In this document: positions 1 through 11,085 of the stretch, one piece after another
How positions within the stretch are numbered: the first letter of the stretch is position 1
Layout: each line of letters begins with the position of its first letter
Assembly: GCF_005239225.2 (NCBI RefSeq)
Contig: NC_133299.1
Coordinates: 1,182,967 to 1,246,966, forward strand
Direction of reading: 5' to 3'
Length of the DNA: 64,000 nt
Source of the DNA: Populus alba
Lineage: Eukaryota; Streptophyta; Magnoliopsida; Malpighiales; Salicaceae
Notes under the pieces: model-generated
What the model saw: the letters and a program-made list of their open reading frames with translations, nothing else
Told to the model about the DNA's origin: nothing
The model's database searches: none
Position numbers and translations under genes: made by a program

Positions 1-1888
1 ATTTTTATGTTTTAAAAACATTTTTCTAAAAAAATATTTTTTTTTATTTTAAATTAATATTTTTGTATGTTTTCAGATTATTTTGATATGCTGATGTTAA
101 AAATATATATTTTTTAAAAAATTTATTTTAATGTATTTTCAAGCAAAAAATATTTTAAAAAGTAACATTTACCATACTCCCAGTTTTTTAGGGGCCTTAT
201 AATACAAAACGCAATTTAGTTTATTATCAAATACCTTATCGCGTTTATTTCATCTCAAATATAAAAGTTGGTAAAAAACAAACGCAGCCTAAAAGCAACA
301 TGGGTTTAATAAATAAAAAACTAAAAAAACTAAAAATACTATTTTAATTTTTCATGCTTATTTTACTTGGTTTAAAAGGAATGCTACATAAAATATTAAA
401 ATATTTTTTGAAAATTTATTTCTATATATTTTTTTAAAAAAGTCAAAACCAATAAAATGAAATCAATAAAAAAAATAAATCAATTAAATACATGTTATTA
501 AACTTATTAAAAAAAAATATTTCTTTCATTTTAATACAATTAGATTTTTAAATAATATTTTTTGTGAAAATATATATAATGATAAAAATAATTATATTTA
601 TACTATTTAAAAATATTATTTTATTAATCTAGATATTTAAAATAACATTTTCTCTTCTAATTATTTTAAATTAAAATATGTAAACTATGTTTTTTAAATT
701 TTTAAATTTTTTTATTTAAAATTAATATTTTTTAATTATTTTTGATGTGTTAATATTAAAAATAATTTTTAAAAAATAAAAAATTATTTTAATATATTTT
801 TTAAATAAAAAATATTTTAAATTCTACTGTTATCAAATAAAAAAGTAGGGTAGTATTTTGACTAGGTGGTAGGGGGCGGTGCTGCCATGTAGTATAAACA
901 TAATTGATGCAGCAGACAGCCGAAGTACCAAGGCGTGGCAGAAATTCAATGTCTTTGGCAGAAATTCAATGACTTGCACTGAGAAGTGAGACCACAGCTA
1001 CACAACCCAGATGTTACGATGTGTTTGGGTGTGCGTGGTTGAGTCGTTTTTCTAATTTTTTTTATTTAAAATTATATTAAAATAAATTTTTTATATAGAA
1101 AAATAATTTTAATCATTAATATATCAAAATAATAAAAAAAATCATTTTAAATAATTTTTTTTAAAATTTTTCACAAACATCCATTTTTGGCTGCACTTCT
1201 AAACAGAGTCTTACAGCAAGCACAAACTATAGTCAATCTAAATAATTTATCAAATTAATTTTTTTTACTTTTTTTTTTCAATCCAAGGATTGATTTGCAG
1301 AGGATCTTACACTGAAATGGAAAGCAACGTGAACATAGATAGCATCCCTCAAGTGTGTGGAAAAGAAGTGAAGTCTGTGTCTTGGAAGACAATGTCAACA
1401 TAGAATTAAGTGTTAGAAAGGAAAAGGCAATACTAAAACATGTGACAATGCCAACAATATAAGTACATATCATACTTTAGTATCAAAGTTTTGAAACACA
1501 TTCATCCATGGTTGTAAAATCTGGTCTGCCCTGGTAGGACTCGAGGTCTAGACATGTCTGAATTAAATAAAAACTAAGAGAAGAAAAAAACCTGGATCAC
1601 TGTCACACTTTCTTCATCTTCTGTTCTTTCTATTTCGAGTCGCACATGTGCCCAATAGATCAATATTCACTCTGTTCGAATACAGAAACAAGGCCATTTC
1701 CTCCTCTTGAATCTGGATAGAATTGACAGAACCTGAATCGCCCTCACAGTTTCTTCTTTTTGATCTTTCATTTCAAGCGTGTATCTTTTGAGCCTCCCAT
1801 ACCAAGAACAGTATAAAACCTCGTATTCAACTCCGAAAACTTCTTCCCACCTCAAACATAACAGTTGCTGTGTTTCATTTCCTCTCAT
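1..1888. repeat. AT-rich flank, repeated downstream of each mannanase copy
   Basis: No gene is recognised here. The segment is very AT-rich up to about 840, then carries a more complex stretch (about 850-1020 and 1200-1888). The whole segment recurs next to mannanase copy B (about 26437-28274) and, with many small indels, next to copy C (about 53110-54969). It lies 3' of the minus-strand mannanase. The homology reaches position 1, so the duplicated segment continues to the left of the window. Confidence 0.7.
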
Positions 1889-4487
1889 TTACAACTGATC
1901 GAAGCAAGGATCATTCTGTTGAGGCTTTCTTTGTCTTTTGCTTTTTGCAGAAATACTTTGCAGCCTACATGATTGTTGTTTTATCAGTTTATAGGTGGAA
2001 GGATAATCTTGGGGCACGAAAGAAAAATCATCAATGTATCCATCCACGCCTCCAACTAATAACTGCCAGATGAAGGCACCAGCACCAGCCCGCCTATTCT
2101 TTGCGGATTCATAAATTTTATCATACACTGTTTTCAACAAAACATCTCTGTCAAACACTCCCTTCTCATCCACGTGCGACTTGAGCTGACTTCTGTGAAA
2201 AGAACTGGTTTCCTCAGCGCAATGTCTCCATCACTTATATGAGAATCCACCCAATCGGAAAGATAACTCGTTCTCTCTTCCAAATCACCATGTGGGATCC
2301 TACAATGCATGGTATAAAGAGAAACAAGAGTATATCTATCAGGAATTTATAAATATAAATACTTAGCTCATTTGTTTACTCTGGCCTTCAATCAACTGTG
2401 TTACCAATCAATTGAACTGCACTTTATAAATGTAACTTCTAGGTTGCCATAGTTAGCAACATTTAGACAGCATGGAGCCGAAATCAAATGAACAGCACTA
2501 TATCTTCTCAAACGGTTGACATTGCATCACTATTTCAAGCTTAAAGCAATCTTCCTATCAGCTTACGTTATGGGGGTCCTGACATGGCATTGTGATAGAC
2601 GGGTGTGGTAAACCATGATTCTTGTGTAGCTCATCATTATTACTGGACCCTAATCTACCATACTCTGCCATATAATGAACTGGAAATGAATTACTAACCA
2701 GCTGTCTGGATATGCGTGAACTGATGCAACATTGATGTTGGATATTGCCGAGTTTGGTATGAAGTCTGATCCAAGTGAAGCTGCCCAAATCCCAGGATTC
2801 ACTTCTGACTTGTTAGTTGTATTCAGGCCATAAAACCCTTCAAGTCCAACAGTCACCACATGTCTTTTATCCAAGCTTTTGATAGATGCAGCCATCCCAG
2901 CAATCCATGCCTTAAGCCAAAGGAAAAGCACTACAATGATCTCAATCACATTTGATTCAAAAGTAAACCAGAAAATTTGCTTAAACAACAACAGCGCATA
3001 TCCTTTTGGTAATGTTAATAACAGATATGAACAAACCACCCCGCCATCATAGAGAACTAGAGAAAATGATATTATTCGGCTAAGAATGCTTCCATCAAAC
3101 AGCACCATCACCCTTCTCTCCAGATTCCATCCAAATCCTTAGTTTATTATTGAAATTCTATGCCAACATATACAGAGAATGAAAATTCAATGGTTCACCT
3201 GAAGGCAGGAGCTGAAGAACTTGATGAACACCGAGGCTCATTCATGAGCTCCCAGGCGAAAATTGCCGGTTCTTCAGAGTACCTAACTCCACTTAATGAA
3301 TTCTTTCTCTTCACAACTGCCTGGAAAATGCATAACAGAAATCTGCAGCCAAGAGATTATCATAATGCAGAAAGAGAAGCATAGATTGCCAAGTCCCAAA
3401 TCTTGAATGTCAGCTCTTGTGAAATTTCATTCCTATTACTTACTAATACAGCAGTAATTTTAGCTTAAAATGATCTAGCAGATGATGCACAATCAAATTT
3501 CAGATGGTAAGTTATAACATATCATATTAAGTTCACTAATTAACTTAAACAAATAGAGTTGTCACAAAACTCACTCATATTCAATGCTCCCATTCATTTT
3601 ACAATCAAATAATGCCTGTTAAGTCAAAAACAAATTCCATGCAATTGATTAAAATCCAATGACTTAGCCTTGGAGGTGTGAAACATAGCATCTCACCTTA
3701 ATATAAGCCTTGAAGTAATCTTTAATAACTGGGTTCGAAAAGAATGAGTCATCTGATGAAGAGACATTAACTCCAGCTTCCTTTGCCCACTTCACATACT
3801 GAGTTTTTCCACCAAACGCAACCAGGTTATTCACCAGACTGAGAATTAACCTAATACGATTCCTTCTTGCTTCAACTATCACATAGTCCAATCCCTGCAG
3901 ACAAATACCTTCATTAAACACAAATAGTTCCCAAAACTGCTTCAAGATTGTTCCTTTATATGTCATTGAAAAGCCCATAAGCCTTTAACCACACAATTGA
4001 GGCCATTCATTAAACTTAACCTCCCCTCCAAGATCTGACAGCCAATTGAAGGCAAAAATCTTAATTTTTACAACCTTGAGAAGTTTATAACTTACTTTGA
4101 AGACCCTTTCGTTGAAGACACCAGGAGAGACCTGCAAAGCATCAGGCCCATGACCATCACTGAAAGCCCAAGTCCTGCAAACAGTCAACCCCATTTGAGA
4201 TCCTCTCTTAAGCATCTCAGAAACCTTTGATCTTGATGAACTCCACACACTCTCCATCCTCAACCAATATGAATTCCAACCATTAACATAAAATGCTGAT
4301 TCCCTGTAACCATCACCATCATTGATGATGATGAATTGAGTGGAGTCAATCCCATCCTGGGTTGCCATAAAAAGACGGGAAAACTGAGGCTGCCGTTACT
4401 GTTGTTGAAGTTAAGGTAAAGAAGAGAAAGTAGCATGAGTATTCCTAGGAATGGATACAGTCTTTTGTCTATCCATTGGGAGTCCAT
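1889..4487 (-). pseudogene. Mannan endo-1,4-beta-mannosidase (GH5), five-exon copy A with frameshifts
   Basis: Family role: secreted GH5 enzymes that cleave the mannan backbone in plant cell walls. Five exons can be followed on the minus strand: about 4096-4487, 3697-3894, 3199-3320, 2699-2910 and 1889-2299, with GT-AG junctions. Hallmarks seen are [40 protein letters not shown] (acid/base Glu), [20 protein letters not shown] (nucleophile Glu) and GAGAFIWQLL. The N-terminal part MDSQWIDKR with a hydrophobic anchor is out of frame with the catalytic part (shift near 4366-4387). Exon 3 lacks one base near its 3' end compared with copy B, and exon 5 has a shift near 2173-2182 that copies B and C share. 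An in-frame ATG at 4368 would give a protein without signal peptide. It is probably a pseudogene; base-calling errors could explain the private shifts but not the shared one. Confidence 0.85.
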
Positions 4488-4569
4488 TTCCTGTTTTCTG
4501 AGCAGACACTGAAATATGTTTTTTATTCTGTGTTCACGGTAATTAAGGATATAAACAAAAGCCACCGAG

Positions 4570-5827
4570 ATTGCGTCGCTAAAAATGTGAAATCTTTTGC
4601 GGTCGTAATTTAGGCGGTGACTGGGTTTGGGGGAGTCTGCTCACTGGACTCGTACTTTTAAAATTAGTTTTGAAAAATATATTAAATTAATTTTTTTTAT
4701 ATTTTAAAAATAAATATGATTGAATGCAGCAGCCTGTCATGTTAGCTTTTGAAGTAATTAAAAATATTTTTTAAAAGAATTTAAAAAATATTTTAAGTTA
4801 TTATTTTTTTGATATTTTTAAATTATTTTAATATATTAATATAAAAAATAATTATAAAAAATAAAAATAATTTTATTTTAATACATTTCTAAATAAATAA
4901 ATATAGAAAACAAAACCAACCAAAAAAATAACATGTTTTTGTCGGTGGCTCTAATTAAGCTTTTGGCAACGGAGTCACTTTGTTGCTGTAAATATGAGGA
5001 ACCGGGAAATTACAACAGGCTTTATACTTGCTGCCATGACAATTTGTGTTGAATGTTGATATTTCTCCGGCGGAAGCAGAGCTATTCTCCGGTCAGCTTT
5101 CTTGCATCTCCGGTTCTAAAAATTGATTATACTTGTTACAAATGTATTATTCATTTTGTATTTAAGATTAAAAAAAATTATTTTTTAAGAAATTTAGTCT
5201 CAAATTTGAATAATATTTTATTGATTATAGATAAATCCATTCATCCACTCAAATAAAAAAAATTATATGTTAATTTTTATTTATTAACCATATATTATTT
5301 CAAGTTCAAATCAAATAAAAAGCGGGGTAGAGATCTTTTATGAATTCAATTGTTCGGACGTAAATAAACTTTTTAAAATGCAAAGAAATAATTAGTTTTC
5401 ACAGGGAAATATCAAAATACACTGAACGTTTTCATACAGGTTTTTCATTTTGAGAAAAACAAAGAGTGTTTTAAGCAGTCGATATTGTTATCTCAATAGC
5501 TAATTACAAAATTTTGAGTGATTGTTCAACATGTTTTGAGTCATATTTTCATAAAATTAGGATCAATAAGTTATCTTTCTAGTGGAATCATTCGTTGTTT
5601 TTGTGAGGAGGAGGAGGAATACAAGTTTCTGGTAATTAACAAAGCAAACTTTTGTTTATGATACAAGTTCAGTAATTAACTTTTGTTTCTATACACAGAG
5701 ATGGCAAAATAAAATTCAAAAAGTTTCAATCAACGAAGAAACAAAATAATTTATGATCATCACTCACTTGTACAACTAAAAGTTTTGATCTTTAGGCACA
5801 AAAAGATCAAAAGTTCCAATCTTTCTT
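4570..5827. other. Intergenic, AT-rich
   Basis: This stretch lies between the mannanase 5' end and the BAG gene 3' end. It holds low-complexity A/T runs (about 4660-4920) and no convincing coding signal. The last few hundred bases would include the 3' UTR of the minus-strand BAG gene. Confidence 0.5.
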
Positions 5828-6463
5828 TCATGGTTCCTTCAAAAACCTCTGCAAGCATCTAAACCCAAGATATTGAGCACAAAACTTCTCCATTTCTTCA
5901 CCACCTCTCTCCATACAAATCTCCTCCTCCATCTCCTCCAACACCATATCCCATCCACCATAAGGGTCCCACTGCCACCCACAATAGTCACCACCATCAG
6001 CACCAACTTTTGCTTCACATATTGAGTCCAGTATTTCCTGCAACCCCACAATCCTACGGCTGACTTTCCTTCTTGCTTCTCTCACCGTTGGATCAACCCC
6101 AGGTACTGAATCGAGCCTTAGAAGCAAGCCCATCAAGGCCTCATTCATCCCCAGCTTTTCTTTCTCACTACTTCTTATTGCATCCACTGTTTCCTGCCGT
6201 TGGATTTGGTTTTGTAACTGATCAGCTTCAGAACTAACAGCTGAGATTTTCTTGTAAAGGGTTCGGATCATATGTGTCCTGTAGCAAGATTGGATCTTGG
6301 TGGCAGCAGAAGTGGCAGTGCTTGATTGGGTGGTGGATTTGGGGGAGGGGGGCTTGATGGGGATTTCAATGGTTTGTGTAGGGGTAGTATGGTCATCATG
6401 GAAAGAGTAAGTGACTGTTGTGGTGGAGGAAGAGAAGTAGCTGTAATTGCTGGATGGGTTCAT
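5828..6463 (-). CDS. BAG5: BAG family molecular chaperone regulator, BAG5-like (IQ + BAG)
   Basis: Single exon, 211 aa. BAG proteins bind the Hsp70 ATPase domain and act as nucleotide-exchange co-chaperones; plant members with an IQ motif also bind calmodulin. Seen here: a Ser/Thr/Pro-rich N-terminus, an IQ motif at about residues 53-72 (ATKIQSCYRTHMIRTLYKK) running straight into a BAG domain at about 73-150 (RQETVDAIR, LLLRLDSVPGVDP, RRIVGLQEILDSI), then a Trp/Gly patch and an acidic C-terminal tail. The length fits Arabidopsis BAG5. The ATG at 6463 (MNPSSNYSY) is chosen because the longer frame upstream opens only with TTG. A TATA-like box lies about 70 bp upstream. Mitochondrial location is reported for BAG5, but no clear presequence is visible. 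No defects seen. Confidence 0.9.
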   Translation of the reverse strand: MNPSSNYSYFSSSTTTVTYSFHDDHTTPTQTIEIPIKPPSPKSTTQSSTATSAATKIQSCYRTHMIRTLYKKISAVSSEADQLQNQIQRQETVDAIRSSEKEKLGMNEALMGLLLRLDSVPGVDPTVREARRKVSRRIVGLQEILDSICEAKVGADGGDYCGWQWDPYGGWDMVLEEMEEEICMERGGEEMEKFCAQYLGFRCLQRFLKEP

Positions 6464-6530
6464 TTCCTCAGCCTTGAAAGAAAGAAGGAAGGAAGACAAG
6501 ACGGTCAGGGAGTGTGAGATGAGAGTGAGA

Positions 6531-6540
6531 TTTTATACAG
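6531..6540 (-). promoter_or_regulatory. TATA-like box of the BAG5-like gene
   Basis: On the minus strand this reads CTGTATAAAA, about 70 bp upstream of the ATG at 6463. The spacing supports the ATG at 6463 and leaves a 5' UTR of about 40 nt. Confidence 0.5.
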
Positions 6541-7019
6541 AAGGTTTTGGAAAATTTTGCGATAATGTCAAGGATTGTTTGTGGGCTAACGTTTTGATTC
6601 TTTTTCTTGAATGATCTTGCCGTTTAGCAGGGGACCCATGATTTGCTTTTTACAAACGGACATGCTTTTTGGCCAAATGCAAGTGCTTTTGATTCTGTGG
6701 TTGATTTCTGTAACGTTTGTGATGAAATAGTAAAAACTTTATATTGAATTTGAGATGTACACGACTGAAGTGTTTGGGCATCACACGCACCCATGCAAAA
6801 ATAAGGCCTTTATATAAGAAGACTGATGAAGATTATGTGTTTTTAAATGGAATTTTGTTTTGTGTGTTTACCGGGTATCTAATATATATTTATACATCTT
6901 AATTGCATGAAATTTTTTTATATAATGTTAGAGTAATTATGGAGAATAATTACATTTTCTAACAAGATACAAAAAAAAATGTTCCTTTAACATCACATTG
7001 AAATCTTGATTATCAAAAT
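6541..7019. other. Intergenic, BAG5-like upstream region
   Basis: No coding signal is seen. The part next to 6540 serves as upstream promoter of the minus-strand BAG gene; beyond about 6900 the sequence becomes very AT-rich. Confidence 0.4.
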
Positions 7020-7502
7020 GGTTACAAACTTGAATATCATTACCTTTATTCTAATTAATAAATTTTAACATAAGATAATGTAAATTCATGTAAGTTTCAA
7101 GCTTAAATAGTTTTCATTCGAGAGAATATGTTAAATAATAATATAAATTATATTTTAGAGTTTCATCTAACAGTTTTAAACTATTGTGTTGAATTGATTA
7201 TTTGACATGTTAGAAAATAATATAAATCATATATTGGGACCTCACATAACAGTTTAAGCTTTTAGGTTGAGATGGTTCTTTAACATGATATTAGAGTTTT
7301 GATGATCAAATAATCATGAGTTTAAATTTTCATCATTTGTATTCTAATTAATAAAAATTAAGCACAATGTAATGTGAATCTGTGCAAATTTTAAGCTTAT
7401 AAAAGCTTTTCACTTGATGGGATGTGTTAGATAACAATATAAATCATATTTTGAGATCTCACCTAACAACTTAAGCTTTTAAGTTGAAATAATTCTTTGA
7501 TA
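7020..7502 (+). mobile_element. TRIM-like miniature LTR retroelement, tandem arrangement
   Basis: Three related repeats of about 78 bp begin TGTTA and contain AATATAAAT, CTCAC.TAACA and AAGCTTTTA.GTTGA: 7129-7207, 7208-7285 and about 7425-7502. After the second repeat, at 7286, the sequence TGATATTAGAG resembles a decayed initiator-tRNA-Met primer site (TGGTATCAGAG). The spacer at about 7300-7424 resembles the sequence at 7020-7128. The order is therefore internal, LTR, LTR, primer site, internal, LTR, as in tandem terminal-repeat retrotransposons in miniature. No coding capacity. Confidence 0.6.
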
Positions 7503-8390
7503 GTCAATTTATAAAATGAGTTTGTTGATTGTTATACTTCATTGTCCCATTGGTGAAAAATATTGGCACTCACAAGTGTTTGACGAGAAAGTTTAGTGTC
7601 ATATGGAACAAGGTGTGTTCCATACTATTGGTGATAGTTATTGGAGAGAAAACTAAATGTCACCCCTGACCTTAAGGATGTCTTAATAATGCATTGTGGT
7701 GTGTGTCAATATTAAACATCCTGGGATGGATTTGCAAAAGATCAAGATTCAATCCTAGTAGTTAGATTGAGGTCCAAATACAATATGTTAATGAGGGTTT
7801 AAGCTGCAAGAATTTTCATTTAAGCTTAACAAAACAAATAGGATGTCATAAAAGGACAACCACCACTCTCATTTGGAGTATGACCCAAACAAATACTAAC
7901 ATTATCATGATCACTCTAATTATTTTGTATATTATTATAGAAAACACTAAAATATGTAGTGTTTTCCTTACAACAGCTGCATTGTGGACACACAATTAGA
8001 GTATTGTGGACTCATTATGCAATGAGTTTTTTTTTCATCAATTTTTATTTTATTTAATCCTTTTATCGTAAAATTTAAGGCTCATTGAAGTTATACTGTT
8101 AAGGAAAAACAAAATTGAAAGACAAAGAACTAGGGTGAAAAAGGTGGATAAAGTGGTGGAAATTTCAAAGTTTGCGCATAAAAAAATCACTTTCATCCTC
8201 CTATTTTTCCAATGATACCCCAGCAGGCGCATTGTTTTTTTTTTTTTTCTCCATACAAAACAACAAAAAGAATCAAAAAAAGAAAAGAAAGAAAAAACAA
8301 GGGTGACTCATCACGGGGCTAAAAATAAAAGGCATGCCTAATCTTTCAAAAATTTGGTAAAAAAAAGGCCCTTTTTAAGTATATATATAT
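7503..8390. other. Intergenic, decayed repeat sequence
   Basis: No gene seen. Part of it (about 7560-7800) has mixed composition that could be an old LTR fragment; the rest is AT-rich with poly-T and poly-A runs near 8236 and 8280. Confidence 0.35.
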
Positions 8391-8520
8391 ATACAAAAAA
8401 TTATTACTATTTTTCAATAACATTAACATGTGACGCGGCGTTTTCATATATATATATATATATATATATATGAAAACGCCGTCACATGTTAATGTTATTG
8501 AAAAATAGTAAATAATTGTA
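8391..8520. mobile_element. Foldback (MITE-like) element, near-perfect 130-bp hairpin
   Basis: The left arm (about 8391-8455) and right arm (about 8456-8520) are near-perfect reverse complements around an (AT)n centre. The arms share TTTTCAATAACATTAACATG. The left arm reads GACGCGGCG where the partner has GACGGCG, a two-base difference. The structure fits a MITE or other foldback element, or a transcript that would form a long double-stranded hairpin. Confidence 0.7.
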
Positions 8521-9640
8521 TTTGTAAAGAAAAACGTAGTAGTAAGATTTGTTTATTCATTATATAAGCTTCAAATTTAATACATGAGAGAATTCTTTGA
8601 AGAATGAGTTCAATACAAGATGTTCTCAAATATTGTTACCTTTGAAATCTTTAATTCATGGAAGTTGAATTTTGATGATCTGCAGGTCTCAGAAACATGT
8701 GGGGATAAAAAATCTCTGGTCAGATTCAACATGGTGCATTGTGTTCTTCAGGCCGATCGAGGTATGCTACGAAGCATGAAAATAGACAGAAATGGAGTCG
8801 AAGCTCAATCCAAGACAGCCTTAAATGGTGTAAAAATCTGCGAAAAGAACTCAAAATCAAACCCCAGCTCTTAGTGCATTGAAACCCAAGCTCTGATTTA
8901 CCAGAGAAGGGTTAGAAACAAACAGGCACAAGATCCAGATTCTATTACACCTGTGGGTTGAATAAATTACAGATTTCGCTGAATTCAACTACTGGATACA
9001 CAAGATCACGATAAGAGTTATCTTTGGATCTGTTCGTACATCAACTAAAAACTTAAAACGTATCTCGACATCGATTTTGCTGCATTCAACGTATACACAA
9101 CGAACAACAAATTACCTGCCACCCCGAGGAAATATGCTTCTTCAACAATCAACAGCTCTACTCGAGTTTGGAATATTATAGCACAGCCGGACATCGGCTG
9201 ATGCAGGCTCAGAGCGCAATCCAACATCAAGGTGACGGGAGGATTCTTCCGGCCGGCCAGAGCAAGTGCCAAACCCAGAGATGTGAACACTGTAACCATA
9301 TATATCTCCCAGAAATGGATTAAATTTCAAGTAGTGTTTTTTTTTTGCATTTCACGCGATACAGAGGAAGGAATGCACGAGGAAAGAACCTTGGATCATC
9401 TCCATTTAGTGAGAGTGGCTTTTGCCCATTCCATGTTAGCTCTAACAAGCATCCAGAAGATTCTGGCTAGCTCCTGCTTGACAATACAAGGGGTAGCTGT
9501 TGTTTTCAGTTAGAAGATGATGGATAGGAAAGAAAAACTGGAATTCCAGGAATAAGAATTCTGAGAATATGGTTGCTTAAATAATATGATTTCTTACGTG
9601 GATGGAAAAATTTATATAATAATCCGTAACTTTAACTCTT
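8521..9640. other. Unassigned GC-richer block next to the gap
   Basis: This block is visibly less AT-rich than its surroundings and ends at the 500-N gap. Short minus-strand frames exist (for example 9045-9299, with hydrophobic stretches, and a short frame near 9417-9513 reading RIFWMLVRANMEWAKATL), but none has a full start-to-stop structure that I recognise. It may be the 3' part or UTR of a minus-strand gene whose beginning lies in the gap, or a non-coding transcript. Confidence 0.3.
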
Positions 9641-10140
9641 NNNNNNNNNNNNNNNNNNNNNNNNNNNNNNNNNNNNNNNNNNNNNNNNNNNNNNNNNNNN
9701 NNNNNNNNNNNNNNNNNNNNNNNNNNNNNNNNNNNNNNNNNNNNNNNNNNNNNNNNNNNNNNNNNNNNNNNNNNNNNNNNNNNNNNNNNNNNNNNNNNNN
9801 NNNNNNNNNNNNNNNNNNNNNNNNNNNNNNNNNNNNNNNNNNNNNNNNNNNNNNNNNNNNNNNNNNNNNNNNNNNNNNNNNNNNNNNNNNNNNNNNNNNN
9901 NNNNNNNNNNNNNNNNNNNNNNNNNNNNNNNNNNNNNNNNNNNNNNNNNNNNNNNNNNNNNNNNNNNNNNNNNNNNNNNNNNNNNNNNNNNNNNNNNNNN
10001 NNNNNNNNNNNNNNNNNNNNNNNNNNNNNNNNNNNNNNNNNNNNNNNNNNNNNNNNNNNNNNNNNNNNNNNNNNNNNNNNNNNNNNNNNNNNNNNNNNNN
10101 NNNNNNNNNNNNNNNNNNNNNNNNNNNNNNNNNNNNNNNN
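9641..10140. other. Assembly gap, exactly 500 N
   Basis: A run of exactly 500 Ns, which is a conventional placeholder rather than a measured length. Any gene spanning it is unresolved. Confidence 0.99.
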
Positions 10141-10965
10141 AACTATGTACCTGGATAGTTCATGAGGTAATTATAACCCTGAATCTTGTTGTTTTGCTAG
10201 AATATAGGAAATAAAAAGTCGTTTTCTTTTAACAACATTAATGGAAGATAAATATCATTTACACAACATTAATAAATGATAAAATTCCTTAGCCAATATT
10301 AATGGTGAAGGAAATATTGTAGGCTCTTAGAAGACTTTTATACATCTAGAGATGTAGTATAAAAATGAATATCTTGACATTAATATTTTATGTTAAAAGT
10401 CATAAGAATAAACAAACAAAGTCTTATGGCTCAACATGAGACCTATAATGATCATCAGACTCATGTCTGTTTGGGCTTAACGTGTAACTGAACCCAAGGT
10501 ATTGAGTCTGGCAGTTTGTCAGACTCATGTTTGCTTCAGCTTAAGGTATAGCTAAGCTCAAGGATATTACGTCTGGTAGCTCGTCAGACTTATATCTGCT
10601 TCGATTTAACGCGTAGTCTTAATCTAAGAATATTGAATTTAGCATCTCCCCGCTAAACCTATATATTTACTTAGATTTGATGATTTGTCAGGAAATAATT
10701 TATACTCAGGGCCATTACCCATTGAGGCTCTGCTTTTAACCATACCGAAGAGCATTGGACATAGAAGAGAGATGTTATTTGAACCTGGTATTATGATCAG
10801 AGATGTCGGGTATAAATATAAGCTTCACCAATCTAGTATTGAATTATCACTGTAACTTTTTGAACTTTAAAAAATGACTTCCTACTCGAAATTAATTTTT
10901 TAAAATATAATTTGGGAATAAAGTAACCTTATTAAGGAAAAATGAATCCATGGGTAGGAAGCAGT
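10141..10965. repeat. Probable old LTR sequence with imperfect tandem units
   Basis: Between about 10450 and 10645 three imperfect units of roughly 65 bp recur, each with GTCAGACT(C/T)AT, CTGCTTC-like and AGCTTAA-like words. Flanking sequence repeats AACATTAAT words near 10230-10310. This looks like decayed LTR sequence. No coding signal. Confidence 0.4.
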
Positions 10966-10969
10966 GAAA

Positions 10970-11085
10970 TGCTTGATAGAAAACGCTAGTGAAGTGAAAA
11001 CAAGGTTAAAGAAGCGAGTAAAAAGCCTAGGCAAGCTCTGTTAGGTCTGGGTGGATCTTCACATTACTGCTTTTGGAGTTTGAAT
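10970..11085 (+). pseudogene. Relic of a UGT 3' end
   Basis: About 110 bp align with the last part of the intact UGT gene (about 14060-14165). Shared words include GCTAGTGA.GTGAAAA, AAGGTTAAAG, GGCA.G.A.GC.CTGTT and GGGTGGATCTTCA. Indels and substitutions break the frame. It lies about 1.7 kb upstream of the intact gene in the same orientation, so it is what remains of a tandem UGT copy. Confidence 0.7.

Noticed and set aside
1667..1888. 73-aa minus-strand frame conserved next to mannanase copies A, B and D
   Set aside because: It lies after the mannanase stop codon, and the differences between copies that I can see change amino acids (F/S, Y/C, K/T, P/S), not silent positions. This fits untranslated sequence rather than a protein under selection.
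8620..8874. 84-aa plus-strand frame
   Set aside because: No family resemblance or splice context; the opposite strand looks equally plausible, so no gene is claimed.
9586..10158. 190-aa frame spanning the gap
   Set aside because: Nearly all of it is translated Ns.
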